Source of the DNA: an uncultured Alkalilimnicola sp.
GTDB lineage: Bacteria; Pseudomonadota; Gammaproteobacteria; Nitrococcales; AK92
Direction of reading: 5' to 3'
Assembly: GCA_937951875.1 (NCBI GenBank)
Contig: CALGAN010000081.1
Location: forward strand, 1-46,889
Length of the DNA: 46,889 nucleotides
This document shows positions 7,678 through 16,454 of this stretch, piece after piece (the stretch's first letter is position 1; each line of letters begins with the position of its first letter). A program made the position numbers and the translations under genes. The notes under the pieces were generated by a model. The model had not been told where the DNA came from and did no database searches. It worked only from the letters and a program-made list of their open reading frames with translations.

Positions 7678-7769
7678 GCGAACTCCCCTGTCGAAGCGCT
7701 GCCTGCCATGGTCTGGGCCAATGGGCTCTATCGCCCGAGCGTAAACCGTCCGGCGGGCGGTTGTAACGC

Positions 7770-8024
7770 CTACGGTTTGGGTTGTTCGTCCCGCTCCGAC
7801 GAATCGCGTCGCAACAGGCGCTCGGGCACCGGTACTTTCTCGCTCAGCCGCATCAGCCAGAAAATCGGCGAGCCGATCACGAACACCGCCAAGGCGATGA
7901 AGGCGATCATGACCGCCCACGACGGCAGAATGGGCCAGAGATAGGCGAAGAAGGCGTAGATGATCGCCACATAGACGGCGACCATCACGGTCGCGAACGC
8001 GACGGCGACGATGACGCGCTTCAT
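7770..8024 (-). CDS. Small two-helix membrane protein, unknown function
   Basis: An 84-residue hypothetical protein with two clear transmembrane segments (about 3-29, VIVAVAFATVMVAVYVAIIY; about 33-57, PSWAVMIAFIALAVFVIGSP) and a charged C-terminal tail rich in Arg, Glu and Asp. It begins 16 nt after the end of the phosphoribulokinase gene, which suggests co-transcription. I do not recognise a named family. Confidence 0.75.
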   Translation of the reverse strand: MKRVIVAVAFATVMVAVYVAIIYAFFAYLWPILPSWAVMIAFIALAVFVIGSPIFWLMRLSEKVPVPERLLRRDSSERDEQPKP

Positions 8025-8040
8025 CCGGCTTCCCTCGTCG

Positions 8041-9090
8041 CTAGTACTCGCCTTCGTCGGACAAACCGCTGAGGTCTTCGTCCCGCTGCTCCTGCAGCAA
8101 GCCGGCGATATGGCCTAGGAACGGCCAGGCCACCACCAGCTGGGTGAAGCGCAGGGTGGCTACCGGGTTGTCCTCGGGGTTGAACAGCATGTCGGCCTCC
8201 AGGCCGGTGAACTGGATCATGGCCTTTTCCATCTGCCGCAGCGCCCGCAGCGGAATCACGCCGTCGACGTGCACCACGTTCACCGGTTTGCCCCAGTAGC
8301 TGCTGGGCACGGTGGCGAGCATGAACGGCAGGGCGTCGTGGCGGGTTAGGGCGTTGAAGTCCACCGGCAAGTAGAGCCCCGGCAGGTCCAGCGAATGCGG
8401 GGTGACGATCACCTCGACGTGGTAGCAGTTCTCCGGCAGCCGGCCCTCGAATTCCTGCACCGCCAGGGTGGAGAGCTCGCTCTCGTGCACCTTGACGATC
8501 ACGTCGGCCTGAGTCTTCTGGAAGTCGATCCAGCGCCGGTAGCCGATCTCGCGCCGCTGCATCTCGCGGCGCACCTCGTCGGCGTCGTAGCCGCGCTGGT
8601 GCACGTCGCGCTCGAACTTCCAGCGCCACTTCACCTCGCGGTCGGGGTCGACGAACAAGGTGAAGTCGTAATAGGGCATGAAGTTGGGGTAGAGGGCGTG
8701 CAGGCCCTCGACGATCACCACCGGCGTGGGGTGGATGACCCGCGGCGGGTCGAAGCAGCCGGTGTTGTGGTTGTAGATCGGCACTTCCACCGCCGCGCCG
8801 GCGCGCAGCGCCTGCAGGTGGGCCTTGATCAGCTTCAGGTCGTTGATGCGCGGATCGAGCGGCAGCCGGCCGGTTTTCTTGCGGGTGGCGCGGTCTTCCT
8901 TGTGATACCCATCCAGCGAGATGTACGACACCATGTCCGGACCCAGCAGGCGCCGGATGCCGTGGGTGTAGGTGGTCTTGCCGGCGCCGCTGTCGCCCGC
9001 CACGCCCAGCAGGATGGGACGGTCGGCCTGACGCAACAGCGCTCGCAGATCGGTATGGGGAAGAGCGGTCAGCTCGCGGTCGGGCTGCAT
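8041..9090 (-). CDS. prk: Phosphoribulokinase (long form)
   Basis: Phosphoribulokinase makes ribulose-1,5-bisphosphate from ribulose-5-phosphate and ATP. The protein has 349 residues, longer than the roughly 290-residue proteobacterial Calvin-cycle enzyme and nearer to the class II length. The Walker A motif is GDSGAGKT (32-39). ISLDGYHKEDRATRKKTG corresponds to the nucleotide/substrate region, IYNHNTGCFDPP and VVIVEGLHALYP to the catalytic and Walker B region, and FVDPDREVKWRWKFERD to the next conserved block. The redox cysteine found in the P-loop of plant and cyanobacterial enzymes is replaced by alanine (A36), so thiol regulation of that type is not expected. No RuBisCO gene lies in the window, and the RLP nearby is not a carboxylase. 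The biological role is therefore open. Confidence 0.9.
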   Translation of the reverse strand: MQPDRELTALPHTDLRALLRQADRPILLGVAGDSGAGKTTYTHGIRRLLGPDMVSYISLDGYHKEDRATRKKTGRLPLDPRINDLKLIKAHLQALRAGAAVEVPIYNHNTGCFDPPRVIHPTPVVIVEGLHALYPNFMPYYDFTLFVDPDREVKWRWKFERDVHQRGYDADEVRREMQRREIGYRRWIDFQKTQADVIVKVHESELSTLAVQEFEGRLPENCYHVEVIVTPHSLDLPGLYLPVDFNALTRHDALPFMLATVPSSYWGKPVNVVHVDGVIPLRALRQMEKAMIQFTGLEADMLFNPEDNPVATLRFTQLVVAWPFLGHIAGLLQEQRDEDLSGLSDEGEY

Positions 9091-9245
9091 GCGTAGTCCT
9101 TAGGCTGGGGGCTGATCCGAGGGCGGAGATGGACATTTTGAAGGTCGGTCGGCCAATGTCAATCGGCCGGGGCGGGCGCTTGCGTTCGCGCGCGCGCGGG
9201 CGTTAGCTTGTCGCGTCTTTATCAAAGCCGCCGGAGCGAACAGTC

Positions 9246-9725
9246 ATGAGCAACAAGACCACCGACATCAGCGACGCCTATTCCGATCGGCTGCGCATCG
9301 CCGCGCCCATGTTCCATGACTACGGCGGCCGCCGGGTATTCGAGGGGCGGGTTTCCACGGTCAAGGTGTTCGAGGACAACTCGCTGGTGCGCAGCGCCCT
9401 GGAGGAGCCGGGCGAAGGGCGGGTGCTGGTGGTGGACGGCGGCGGCTCGATGCGCTGCGCGCTGCTCGGCGACCAGCTGGCTGAACTCGGCCACAAGAAC
9501 GGCTGGAGCGGGGTGATCGTCTACGGCTGCATTCGCGATTCCGCCGACATCGCCAAGATCGACATCGGCGTGAAGGCGCTCAACACCCACCCGCTCAAGA
9601 GCGTGAAGAAGGGCGTGGGCGACCGCGACGTGCCGGTGACCTTCGCCGGCGTCACTTTCCAGCCCGGTGACTATCTCTACGCCGACGAAGACGGCATCGT
9701 GGTCGCTACCGAGCGTTTGGTCTGA
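9246..9725 (+). CDS. rraA: RraA family protein (RNase E activity regulator)
   Basis: A 159-residue protein of the RraA/MenG-like fold. In E. coli RraA binds RNase E and lowers its activity; many relatives are instead 4-hydroxy-4-methyl-2-oxoglutarate aldolases. Visible family signatures are VSTVKVFEDNSLVRSAL, VVDGGGSMRCALLGDQLA, GVIVYGCIRDSADI and DYLYADEDGIVV. The GDQLAELG and GCIRDS motifs carry the residues (R and D) used for metal and substrate binding in the aldolases, so both activities are conceivable. Length and the compact form fit RraA. The ATG has GGAG 9 nt upstream. The gene is divergent from the phosphoribulokinase gene and followed by a strong hairpin terminator. Confidence 0.93.
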   Translation: MSNKTTDISDAYSDRLRIAAPMFHDYGGRRVFEGRVSTVKVFEDNSLVRSALEEPGEGRVLVVDGGGSMRCALLGDQLAELGHKNGWSGVIVYGCIRDSADIAKIDIGVKALNTHPLKSVKKGVGDRDVPVTFAGVTFQPGDYLYADEDGIVVATERLV

Positions 9726-9755
9726 TCGGACTAAGCCGCGCCGGTGCCCGCGGCG

Positions 9756-9792
9756 GGCGGCGCTCTCCGGAGCGCCGCCAGGCTTTCCCTTT
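9756..9792 (+). terminator. Rho-independent terminator after rraA
   Basis: A perfect 10-bp stem GGCGGCGCTC/GAGCGCCGCC closes a TCCG loop of the stable UNCG class. A T-rich but interrupted tract (TTTCCCTTT) follows. It lies 30 nt after the rraA stop. Confidence 0.75.
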
Positions 9793-9857
9793 GCTCCCCC
9801 AGTGCCTATATAAAACGGATACAGAATAAGAAGGACGGTTGCACTGGAGGGGTGATC

Positions 9858-10331
9858 ATGGACATTCCGGTCAGCACTATTCTGGCGCGTGAAGGGCGCA
9901 AGCTTTACCGAGTGACGCCCGACACTTCGGTCGCCGACGCGGTGCGGGTCATGAACGAGGGGAACGTCGGCGCCGTTGCGGTCATGGAGGGCGAGCGGCT
10001 GGTCGGAATCTTCACCGAGCGCGACGTGCTGCGCCGGGTGATCGACGGCGGCCTGGACCCGGATGCCACGCCGGTTTCGCGGGTCATGACCGACCAGATC
10101 GTCTACGTCACCCCCGACACCACGGTGGGTGACGCCATGGTGGTGGTCAACGCCAAGGGTTGCCGGCATCTGCCGGTGATGGACGGCGACCGCTTGCTCG
10201 GGGTCATCTCCTCGCGCGATCTTATCAACGAAGTGGTGAGCGGCCAGGAGCACCGGATTTCGGAACTGGTGCAGTACATCTACGGCGATTACGGGCCAGG
10301 GCCGGTCCGCACATCGTCCGGCATGGGATGA
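9858..10331 (+). CDS. Tandem CBS-domain protein
   Basis: A stand-alone CBS pair of 157 residues, probably a cytoplasmic ligand sensor for adenosine nucleotides or similar ligands. CBS1 spans about residues 5-65 (VTPDTSVADAVRVMNEGNVG ... VGIFTERDVLRRV). CBS2 spans about 75-135 (VTPDTTVGDAMVVVNAKGCR ... LGVISSRDLINEVV). Both domains end in the usual [ST]-x-R-D phosphate-binding motif, TERD and SSRD. The ATG at 9858 follows GGAGGGG; an earlier in-frame GTG exists but is too close to that ribosome site. A TATATAAA sequence near 9808 could be part of a promoter. The gene is followed closely by hslR. No partner enzyme is obvious. Confidence 0.9.
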   Translation: MDIPVSTILAREGRKLYRVTPDTSVADAVRVMNEGNVGAVAVMEGERLVGIFTERDVLRRVIDGGLDPDATPVSRVMTDQIVYVTPDTTVGDAMVVVNAKGCRHLPVMDGDRLLGVISSRDLINEVVSGQEHRISELVQYIYGDYGPGPVRTSSGMG

Positions 10332-10343
10332 TTGCGGTAGCGC

Positions 10344-10736
10344 ATGAGCGAATCGACGGGCGGAGTGCGCCTGGACAAGTGGCTGTGGGCGGCCCGTTTC
10401 TTCAAGACTCGTAGCTTGGCGGCGGAGGCCATCGACGGCGGCAAGGTGCACGTCAACGGCGTGCGCGCCAAGCCGGCCAAGGAGGTGCGGCCAGGTTACG
10501 AGCTGAGCATCCGCAAGGGGCCTTATGAATTCATCGTGGTGGTCAAGGGCTTGTCCGAACGGCGCGGTCCGGCCAAGGAAGCGGCCGAGCTCTACGAGGA
10601 AACGCCCGAGAGCATCGCCCGGCGCGAGCAGTTGCGCGAACAGCTGGCGCTGACCGCCCCCCTGGCCAGCGAAGGCCGGCCGAGCAAGAAGGATCGCCGT
10701 CAGCTGGCGGCATTCAAGCGCGGCGGGCGGGAGTAG
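10344..10736 (+). CDS. hslR: Hsp15, S4-domain ribosome-recycling heat-shock protein
   Basis: Hsp15 binds free 50S subunits carrying nascent peptidyl-tRNA and helps rescue blocked ribosomes. The protein has 130 residues. The S4 RNA-binding domain is at the N-terminus: RLDKWLWAARFFKTRSLAAE (about 9-28), GGKVHVNGVRAKPAKEVRPG (about 32-51). It is followed by a basic C-terminal extension ending in KKDRRQLAAFKRGGRE, typical of Hsp15. The gene starts 12 nt after the CBS gene, suggesting co-transcription. No heat-shock promoter was identified with confidence. Confidence 0.95.
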   Translation: MSESTGGVRLDKWLWAARFFKTRSLAAEAIDGGKVHVNGVRAKPAKEVRPGYELSIRKGPYEFIVVVKGLSERRGPAKEAAELYEETPESIARREQLREQLALTAPLASEGRPSKKDRRQLAAFKRGGRE

Positions 10737-10780
10737 CCGTTCCTCCGGATGCCAGGGTGCCGGTTCGCGGCTTCCCCGGC

Positions 10781-10830
10781 GTCATGCCCGCGCAGACCCC
10801 GCCCCCACGAAGACGGGAGCGGGCATCCAC
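10781..10830. repeat. Dispersed 48-50 bp repeat (copy 2)
   Basis: It begins GTCATGCCCGCG and ends GAGCGGGCATCCAC; the interior differs from the copy at 3341-3388. It lies in the gap between convergent hslR and the BON gene. Confidence 0.6.
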
Positions 10831-10876
10831 AGTGTCAAGCCTTGGCGTAGCGCCTGCGACGGCCGGCCGAGAGCCG

Positions 10877-10900
10877 GATTCCCGCATGCGCGGGCGTGGC
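10877..10900. repeat. Dispersed palindrome copy (CCCGCATGCGCGGG)
   Basis: GGATTCCCGCATGCGCGGGC sits in the same gap as the 10781 copy and matches the one at 5601-5625. Confidence 0.5.
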
Positions 10901-10928
10901 GAGCGGGCCGTCGTGTCGGGCACGCCGC

Positions 10929-11240
10929 TCAATCCGCCGTGAACTCCACCCACACCCCGCGCACGCCTTGAGTCGTCTCCGCCAGGACGATGGCGCGCTT
11001 GGCGGCCGCGGCCGAAGCGACCTTGCCGCGCAAGTGCACGATGCCGTTGCGGCTGCTGGCGCGGATGTGGTGCGCGCCGAGTTCGCGGTCGGCGTTGAGC
11101 CGCTCCATCACCCGCTCGACGATCGCGTCGTCGCTGACGTCGCTGGGGGATTCGGCGCCCGCGGTCGAGCTCAGGGTGATGCCGAACAGAAGGAGAGAGG
11201 CCATCCACGCGCCGGCGAGCCGGCTTGCTTCGTTATTCAT
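10929..11240 (-). CDS. Periplasmic BON-domain protein
   Basis: A 103-residue secreted protein. A signal peptide covers about residues 1-29 (hydrophobic core LAGAWMASLLLFGITLSS, cleavage after AGA). A single BON domain (about 35-100) follows, with the diagnostic GIVHLRGKVASAAAAKRAI and a terminal VRGVWVEF strand. BON proteins such as OsmY bind membranes or lipids and help envelope integrity under stress. The ATG at 11240 is preceded by GGGAG; the longer open frame upstream lacks a signal-peptide-like start. The gene is convergent with hslR. The exact ligand is unknown. Confidence 0.85.
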   Translation of the reverse strand: MNNEASRLAGAWMASLLLFGITLSSTAGAESPSDVSDDAIVERVMERLNADRELGAHHIRASSRNGIVHLRGKVASAAAAKRAIVLAETTQGVRGVWVEFTAD

Positions 11241-11477
11241 GGGCAAGCTCCCGTTGTCGCTGCGTTGAGGCGAAATCAGAGTGGTGACCGGACATCCGTG
11301 TCCGCCAGGGCGTGCGGGATGGGGCCGTCCTGAGCCGTCACCACGTTCGTGTGCGCGCCCGTCGGAGACGGAAGCGCCTTCGTTCTGCTTCGGCGCGGCA
11401 GCGCCCGTCTGCACCGATGTGCGGGGACGTCGGCGGTTTCTCAAGGGAAAATAAGCGCTTGCAGGGACAGGCAGACC

Positions 11478-14400
11478 TCAGTGGAAATCCCGGGAGCTGT
11501 ATTGGAGTTCCCCCAGCAGATGGCTGTGATCTTCCAGCCGGCCGGCGATCAGGTGCGTGACCTCGCCGCGCCGCTCCCAGATGCCGATCACCGCCAGCAG
11601 CCGCGCCGACAGCAGCGCCCGGCGCGCGCGCTCAGCCAGGTCGCGCCAGACCACCACGTTGGTCACACCGGTTTCGTCCTCCAGGGTCAGGAAGGTGACG
11701 CCGTTGGCCGAGCCGGGCCGCTGCCGGGCGATCACCAGCCCGGCCGTGCGTACCAGCCGCTTGTGTTCGGTCTGCTTGAGTTCCGCGGCGCTGCGCATGC
11801 GTAGCTTGGCCAGCTTGGGTCGTAGCAGCGCCAGCGGGTGCCGGCCCAGGGTCAGTCCCAGCGCGGCGTAGTCGGCGCGTATGTCCTCGCCTTCGGCGGG
11901 CGCTGGTAGGGCGGGGGTGTCCTCGGCGATGGCGATGTCCGGAAACACCGGCAGATTCGCTTCCACGCCCAGCACCTCCCACCAGGCGGCCCGCCGATGG
12001 CCGGCCAGGGTCTTGAGCGCGCCGGCGTGGGCCAAGGCGGAGAGTTCGCGGCGGTCGAGCCCGGCGCGGCGCGCCAGATCCTGCACGTCGCGGAACGGTG
12101 CTTGGGCGCGGGCGCGCATCAGCCGCTCGGCGGCTGCCGGCGAGAAGCCCTTGACCAGGCGCAGGCCCAGCCGCAGCGCTGGCTGCCCGGACGGATCGGG
12201 CTCCAGGGTGCAATCCCAGTCGCTGGTGGTGACGTCCGCGGGCCGCACCGGCACGCCGTGCTCGCGGGCGTCGCGCACCAGCTGCGCCGGGGCGTAGAAG
12301 CCCATGGGCTGGCTGTTGAGCAGGGCGCAGACGAAAGCCGCCGGGTAATGGTATTTCAGCCAGGCCGACACGTAGGCCAGGGCGGCGAAGCTGGCGGCGT
12401 GCGACTCCGGGAAGCCGTACTCGCCGAAACCCTGGATCTGGCGGCAGATCTGCTGCGCGAATTGCTCGCTGTAGCCGCGCTCGGTCATGCCCGCGATCAG
12501 CTTCTGCTGGAACGGTTCCAGCCCGCCGCGCCGTTTCCAGACGCCCATGGCGCGGCGCAGCTGATCGGCCTCGCCGGGGGTGAAGCCGGCCGCCACCATG
12601 GCCAGCTGCATCACCTGCTCTTGGAAGATCGGCACGCCCTTGGTGCGCTCCAGTACGCTCTTGACCGCGTCGCTGGGGTAATCCTCCGGCTCGATGCCGT
12701 CGCGCCGGCGCAGGTAGGGATGCACCATGTCGCCCTGGATCGGGCCAGGCCGGACGATGGCGACCTGGATCACCAGGTCGTAGAAATTGGCCGGCTTGAG
12801 CCGCGGCAGCATGGCCATCTGCGCGCGCGATTCGATCTGGAAGGTGCCGATGGTGTCGGCCTTCTGGATCATGGCGTAGGTGGCGGTATCGCCCGGCGGG
12901 ATCTGGGCCATGGTCAGCCGCTTGCCGTGATGGCGCTCGATCAGCTGGAAGGTCTTGCGGATGGCGGTGAGGATGCCCAGCGCCAGGCAGTCGACCTTGA
13001 GCAGCCCCAGCGCTTCGAGGTCGTCCTTGTCCCACTGGATCACCGTGCGGCCGGCCATGGCGGCGTTCTCCACCGGCACCAGCTCATTGAGCGGGCCGGC
13101 GGAGATCACGAAGCCGCCGACGTGCTGCGACAGATGACGGGGGAAGCCGAGCAGCAGCTGGGCGAGTTCGAGCACGCGGCGGATCAGCGGGTTGTCCGGA
13201 TCGAAGCCGGCCTCGCGCACCCGCTCGGGGCGGATGCGGCGGCCGTCCCACCAGTGCATGGCTTTGGCCAGCGCCTCCACCTGCGGTACCTCCAACCCCA
13301 GGGCGCGGCCGACGTCGCGCAGCGCGCTGCGCGGCCGATAGGTGATGACGGTGGCGGCCAGCGCGGCGCGGTGGTGGCCGTACTTACGGTAGATGTACTG
13401 GATGATCTCCTCGCGCCGCTCGTGCTCGAAGTCGATGTCGATGTCCGGCGGCTCGTTGCGTTCCTTGGACAGGAAACGCTCGAACAGCAGGTTGATGCGC
13501 GCCGGGTCGACCTCGGTCACCCCCAGGCAGTAGCACACCGCCGAGTTCGCCGCCGAGCCGCGGCCCTGGCAGAGGATGCCGCGCGAGCGGGCGTAGCGCA
13601 CCAGATCGTGCACGGTGAGGAAATACGGCTCGTAGCGCAGCTCGGCGATCAGCGCCAGCTCGTGCTCGATCTGCTCGCGCACCTTGGGCGGTATGCCGTC
13701 CGGCCAGCGCCAGGCCGCGCCCTCGTAGGTGAGTCGGCGCAGGTGCTGGCTGGGTGTGAGGCCCGCCGGCACCAGCTCCTGCGGGTACTCGTAGCGCAGC
13801 TCGTCCAGCGAGAAGGTGCAGCGCTCGGCGATGCGCACCGTCTCGGCCAGCCACGCGGGCGGATAGAGCCGGGCCAGGATGGCGCGCGGCCGCAGGTGGC
13901 GCTCGCCGTTCGGCTCCAGAGCGCGGCCGAGCTGGTGCAGCGGTTTCTTCAGACGGATCGCGGTGAGCGTGTCCTGCAGGGCGCGGCGGCCGCGGCTGTG
14001 CATCAGCACCCCGCCGCAGGCCGTCACCGGCAGCCCGTGGCGCCGGCTCAGCGCCTCGGTTCGCTCGATCAGCAACGGGTCGCGCGGGCTGGCCAGCAGG
14101 CTCACGGCCAGCCAGCCGCGCCCGGGAAAATGCGCCCGCAGCCAGGCGGCGTCCTCGTCGCCGGTGGTCTCCTCCACCAGCAGCAGGGCCAGGCAGTCGG
14201 GCGGCGGCTCCCGCAGATCGTCCTTGCCGATCCGGTACTCGCCCTTGGGCGCCAAGGAGCGGGCCAGACTGATGAGCGCGCACAGCTGGCCATAGGCGCG
14301 CCGGTGCGGGGCGAGCAGCACCAGGCGCGGACCGTCGTGGAGGTGGAACTCGCTGCCGATCAGCAGCTTCAGGCCGTGCTCCTTGGCGGCCTGATGGGCG

Positions 14401-14558
14401 CGCACCACGCCCGCCACCGAGCACTCGTCGGTGATGGCCAGCGCCGCGTAACCCAGCGCCGCCGCCCGCGCCACCAGCTCGTCCGGATGGGAGGCGCCGC
14501 GCAGGAAGCTGAAATTGCTCAGGCAATGGAGTTCGGCATAGCCGGGCTGCGAGGCCAT
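11478..14558 (-). CDS. dnaE2: Error-prone DNA polymerase DnaE2 (ImuC)
   Basis: DnaE2 is the SOS-induced C-family polymerase that extends past lesions together with ImuA and ImuB. The protein has 1026 residues, the usual DnaE2 size and shorter than the replicative DnaE. An N-terminal PHP domain (about 6-200, YAELHCLSNFSFLRGASHPD) is followed by the polymerase core. Catalytic aspartates are in PPDIDIDFEHERRE and KVDCLALGILTAIRK. The fingers/thumb block includes RPGPIQGDMVHPYLRRRDG and IFQEQVMQLAMVAAGF. The C-terminus holds helix-hairpin-helix and OB parts (VRTAGLVIARQRPGSANGV). A LexA-box-like site lies 15-31 nt upstream of the start. It lies downstream of lexA-imuA-imuB on the same strand but is separated from them by about 3.5 kb. 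Confidence 0.97.
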   Translation of the reverse strand: MASQPGYAELHCLSNFSFLRGASHPDELVARAAALGYAALAITDECSVAGVVRAHQAAKEHGLKLLIGSEFHLHDGPRLVLLAPHRRAYGQLCALISLARSLAPKGEYRIGKDDLREPPPDCLALLLVEETTGDEDAAWLRAHFPGRGWLAVSLLASPRDPLLIERTEALSRRHGLPVTACGGVLMHSRGRRALQDTLTAIRLKKPLHQLGRALEPNGERHLRPRAILARLYPPAWLAETVRIAERCTFSLDELRYEYPQELVPAGLTPSQHLRRLTYEGAAWRWPDGIPPKVREQIEHELALIAELRYEPYFLTVHDLVRYARSRGILCQGRGSAANSAVCYCLGVTEVDPARINLLFERFLSKERNEPPDIDIDFEHERREEIIQYIYRKYGHHRAALAATVITYRPRSALRDVGRALGLEVPQVEALAKAMHWWDGRRIRPERVREAGFDPDNPLIRRVLELAQLLLGFPRHLSQHVGGFVISAGPLNELVPVENAAMAGRTVIQWDKDDLEALGLLKVDCLALGILTAIRKTFQLIERHHGKRLTMAQIPPGDTATYAMIQKADTIGTFQIESRAQMAMLPRLKPANFYDLVIQVAIVRPGPIQGDMVHPYLRRRDGIEPEDYPSDAVKSVLERTKGVPIFQEQVMQLAMVAAGFTPGEADQLRRAMGVWKRRGGLEPFQQKLIAGMTERGYSEQFAQQICRQIQGFGEYGFPESHAASFAALAYVSAWLKYHYPAAFVCALLNSQPMGFYAPAQLVRDAREHGVPVRPADVTTSDWDCTLEPDPSGQPALRLGLRLVKGFSPAAAERLMRARAQAPFRDVQDLARRAGLDRRELSALAHAGALKTLAGHRRAAWWEVLGVEANLPVFPDIAIAEDTPALPAPAEGEDIRADYAALGLTLGRHPLALLRPKLAKLRMRSAAELKQTEHKRLVRTAGLVIARQRPGSANGVTFLTLEDETGVTNVVVWRDLAERARRALLSARLLAVIGIWERRGEVTHLIAGRLEDHSHLLGELQYSSRDFH

Positions 14559-14573
14559 GGCAAAGGTAGGAAT

Positions 14574-14589
14574 ATGTATGGATGTACAG
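14574..14589. promoter_or_regulatory. Putative LexA (SOS) box of dnaE2
   Basis: On the plus strand ATGT-N8-ACAG, one mismatch from the CTGT-N8-ACAG consensus. It lies just upstream of the dnaE2 start. The perfect site at lexA in the same window supports this motif being the local SOS box. Confidence 0.65.
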
Positions 14590-14708
14590 TATAGGGGCGG
14601 CTGGCGGCCGGCTCAATCGGGCGGGGTGTCCGTTTGGACCGTTGAAGCGCTCTGGTTCGTTGTCTAGGGTTCGCTTCGGGGCGGGATGCCCTGCTTAGGA
14701 ATAAGAAG

Positions 14709-16454
14709 ATGGAACTCAAGCCTGCCGACGAAGTGCTGCCGGAAGAGCTGCCTTACGTGGAGGCGCCGTCCTGGGCGGCCGCGCGTTTGCAGAACTGCGG
14801 TCTGCGCGAGTTTCCCCTGCCGCCGCGTCGTTACTGGATAGGACAAGGCCTGAGGGGCCTGACGCCCGAGCTACAGCGCCTGCATGCCCTGCGGCACGTG
14901 AGGAGCGGCCGGCTCCTGCTCGTGACCGAGCCTCACCGCCCGCCGCAGTCGCCCATCGTGCGCTGGCAGCTCCCGGCGCCCACCGAAGGGGGGGCGCCGG
15001 ATGCCCTGGCCGGACGCTGGGTCTTCGACGACGAGGTGGTTTGGTCTTTGCCCTCGCTGCTGCGGCGGCAGCTGGCCGAGCTCAACCGAAGCGGCCGCGG
15101 GCCGGAGCACGTCCTATGTGAGGCTTACGGCTATCCCGACCGCTATACCCGGCGCCCGCTAGCCGCGTTCTGCAGTGGCGCCCAGGATGGGGCGGCGCCC
15201 GAGCCGACCTGGCCGGCATGGCCGGTGGTCGAGACGCCGCATGCGGCGCGGCGGCAGCTGCAGGTGGGCGTGTTCTTCGACGGCACCGGCCATCACAAAG
15301 ACGTCGACCGGCAGCTTACCGACCGTGACGTGACCAATATCGGCAAGTTGCACGATCTGTATTTCGATGTCCACGAGGAGTACATCCGTGCCATCTATAT
15401 CCCAGGTCCTGGCGCTGTCGGTGAGGTGGAGCAGACGCCCAACGGACCGGAGGCGGAAGCATCGGTAGTTGGGCTGGCTTTCGCTACCGGACCGGAGGGG
15501 GGACAAGCGCGGATTCGTCTGGCAAAGACATATCTGCGCAGGGTGCTGAACGCGCATCCAGATGTCGATCGCATCACCTTCGACGTGTTCGGCTTCAGCC
15601 GCGGCGCGGCGCTGGCGCGCCACTTCGTCAACCTCATCCACGGCGGGCTGCGCGGTGTGCGTATACCGGCCAGTATAGCGCTCGAGGTGCGCTTCCTGGG
15701 GCTGTTCGACACGGTCGGCAGTTTCTATTGGCCAGGCAATGACGACGAGGGGACGTTCAACCTCCATCTGCACGGCGGCAGCGCCCAGCGGGTGGTGCAC
15801 TACACCGCCAGGCACGAGATCCGTGTCAACTATCCGTTGAGCAGCCTGAAGGACGCCAATGGCCGCCTGCCCGGCAATTTCAGCGAGATCGAACTTCCCG
15901 GAGCGCACGGTGATGTCGGCGGCGGCTACGAGAATCCGGACAGAAACTTCGCCAACGTCGAGCAGCTGCCGGTGCGTCTGTGGACCAACCTGGCGCTGGC
16001 CGGCGACGCGGCCATCCGCCGGGCGCAGGAAGAGGCCGCCGCGCGCGGTCGGTACATCCGGGTGCAATACCCGGACGTGGTGGAGGTGGAGCATCGATAC
16101 ACGCGCAAGGAACTGTCCATTGTTGCGCTGCGTAAGATGCACGAGCAGGCGCTGGCGGCGGGGGTGCCACTAAAGCCGTTACCGCGGGATAACCTCGATT
16201 ACATATTGCCGTCGGCGCTAGAGCAGGCTTGGCAGCGTTGGCAGGCAGCGGGCGGTTCGATGGCTGAGGCACGCCACTTCCTGCGAGAGTACATCCACAC
16301 CTCGCACCGCCAGTCGCTGGGCAGCGAGGGCATGATGAAGGATCTGCGGAACTATGCCGACCGTCCCGAGCGGAGCGAGGTCCGCCGGGTATTTCACAAC
16401 AATCCCGCCTGGGCGGTGGGCGGCGGGATACAGGTGATGCATGCGCGGGCGTAA
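14709..16454 (+). CDS. DUF2235 / Tle1-like phospholipase, putative type VI secretion effector
   Basis: The 581-residue protein has a C-terminal alpha/beta-hydrolase domain of the DUF2235 (Tle1) type, starting at LQVGVFFDGTGHHKD (about residue 184). The nucleophile elbow is FGFSRGAA with S297. A catalytic aspartate is likely in GLFDTVGSF (D334), and the histidine lies in LPGAHGDVGGGYEN (H400). Tle1 effectors are phospholipases that attack membranes of rival cells. The N-terminal 180 residues match no domain I recognise and could be an adaptor or chaperone-binding region. The start has AGGAATAAGAAG upstream. The following gene overlaps by 14 nt and has the look of an immunity protein. No VgrG, PAAR or T6SS structural gene is in the window. 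Confidence 0.85.
   Translation: MELKPADEVLPEELPYVEAPSWAAARLQNCGLREFPLPPRRYWIGQGLRGLTPELQRLHALRHVRSGRLLLVTEPHRPPQSPIVRWQLPAPTEGGAPDALAGRWVFDDEVVWSLPSLLRRQLAELNRSGRGPEHVLCEAYGYPDRYTRRPLAAFCSGAQDGAAPEPTWPAWPVVETPHAARRQLQVGVFFDGTGHHKDVDRQLTDRDVTNIGKLHDLYFDVHEEYIRAIYIPGPGAVGEVEQTPNGPEAEASVVGLAFATGPEGGQARIRLAKTYLRRVLNAHPDVDRITFDVFGFSRGAALARHFVNLIHGGLRGVRIPASIALEVRFLGLFDTVGSFYWPGNDDEGTFNLHLHGGSAQRVVHYTARHEIRVNYPLSSLKDANGRLPGNFSEIELPGAHGDVGGGYENPDRNFANVEQLPVRLWTNLALAGDAAIRRAQEEAAARGRYIRVQYPDVVEVEHRYTRKELSIVALRKMHEQALAAGVPLKPLPRDNLDYILPSALEQAWQRWQAAGGSMAEARHFLREYIHTSHRQSLGSEGMMKDLRNYADRPERSEVRRVFHNNPAWAVGGGIQVMHARA

Noticed and set aside
11997..14594. 865-codon open frame antisense to dnaE2
   Set aside because: The minus-strand DnaE2 has intact polymerase motifs throughout; the antisense product is Gln/Ala/His-rich filler.
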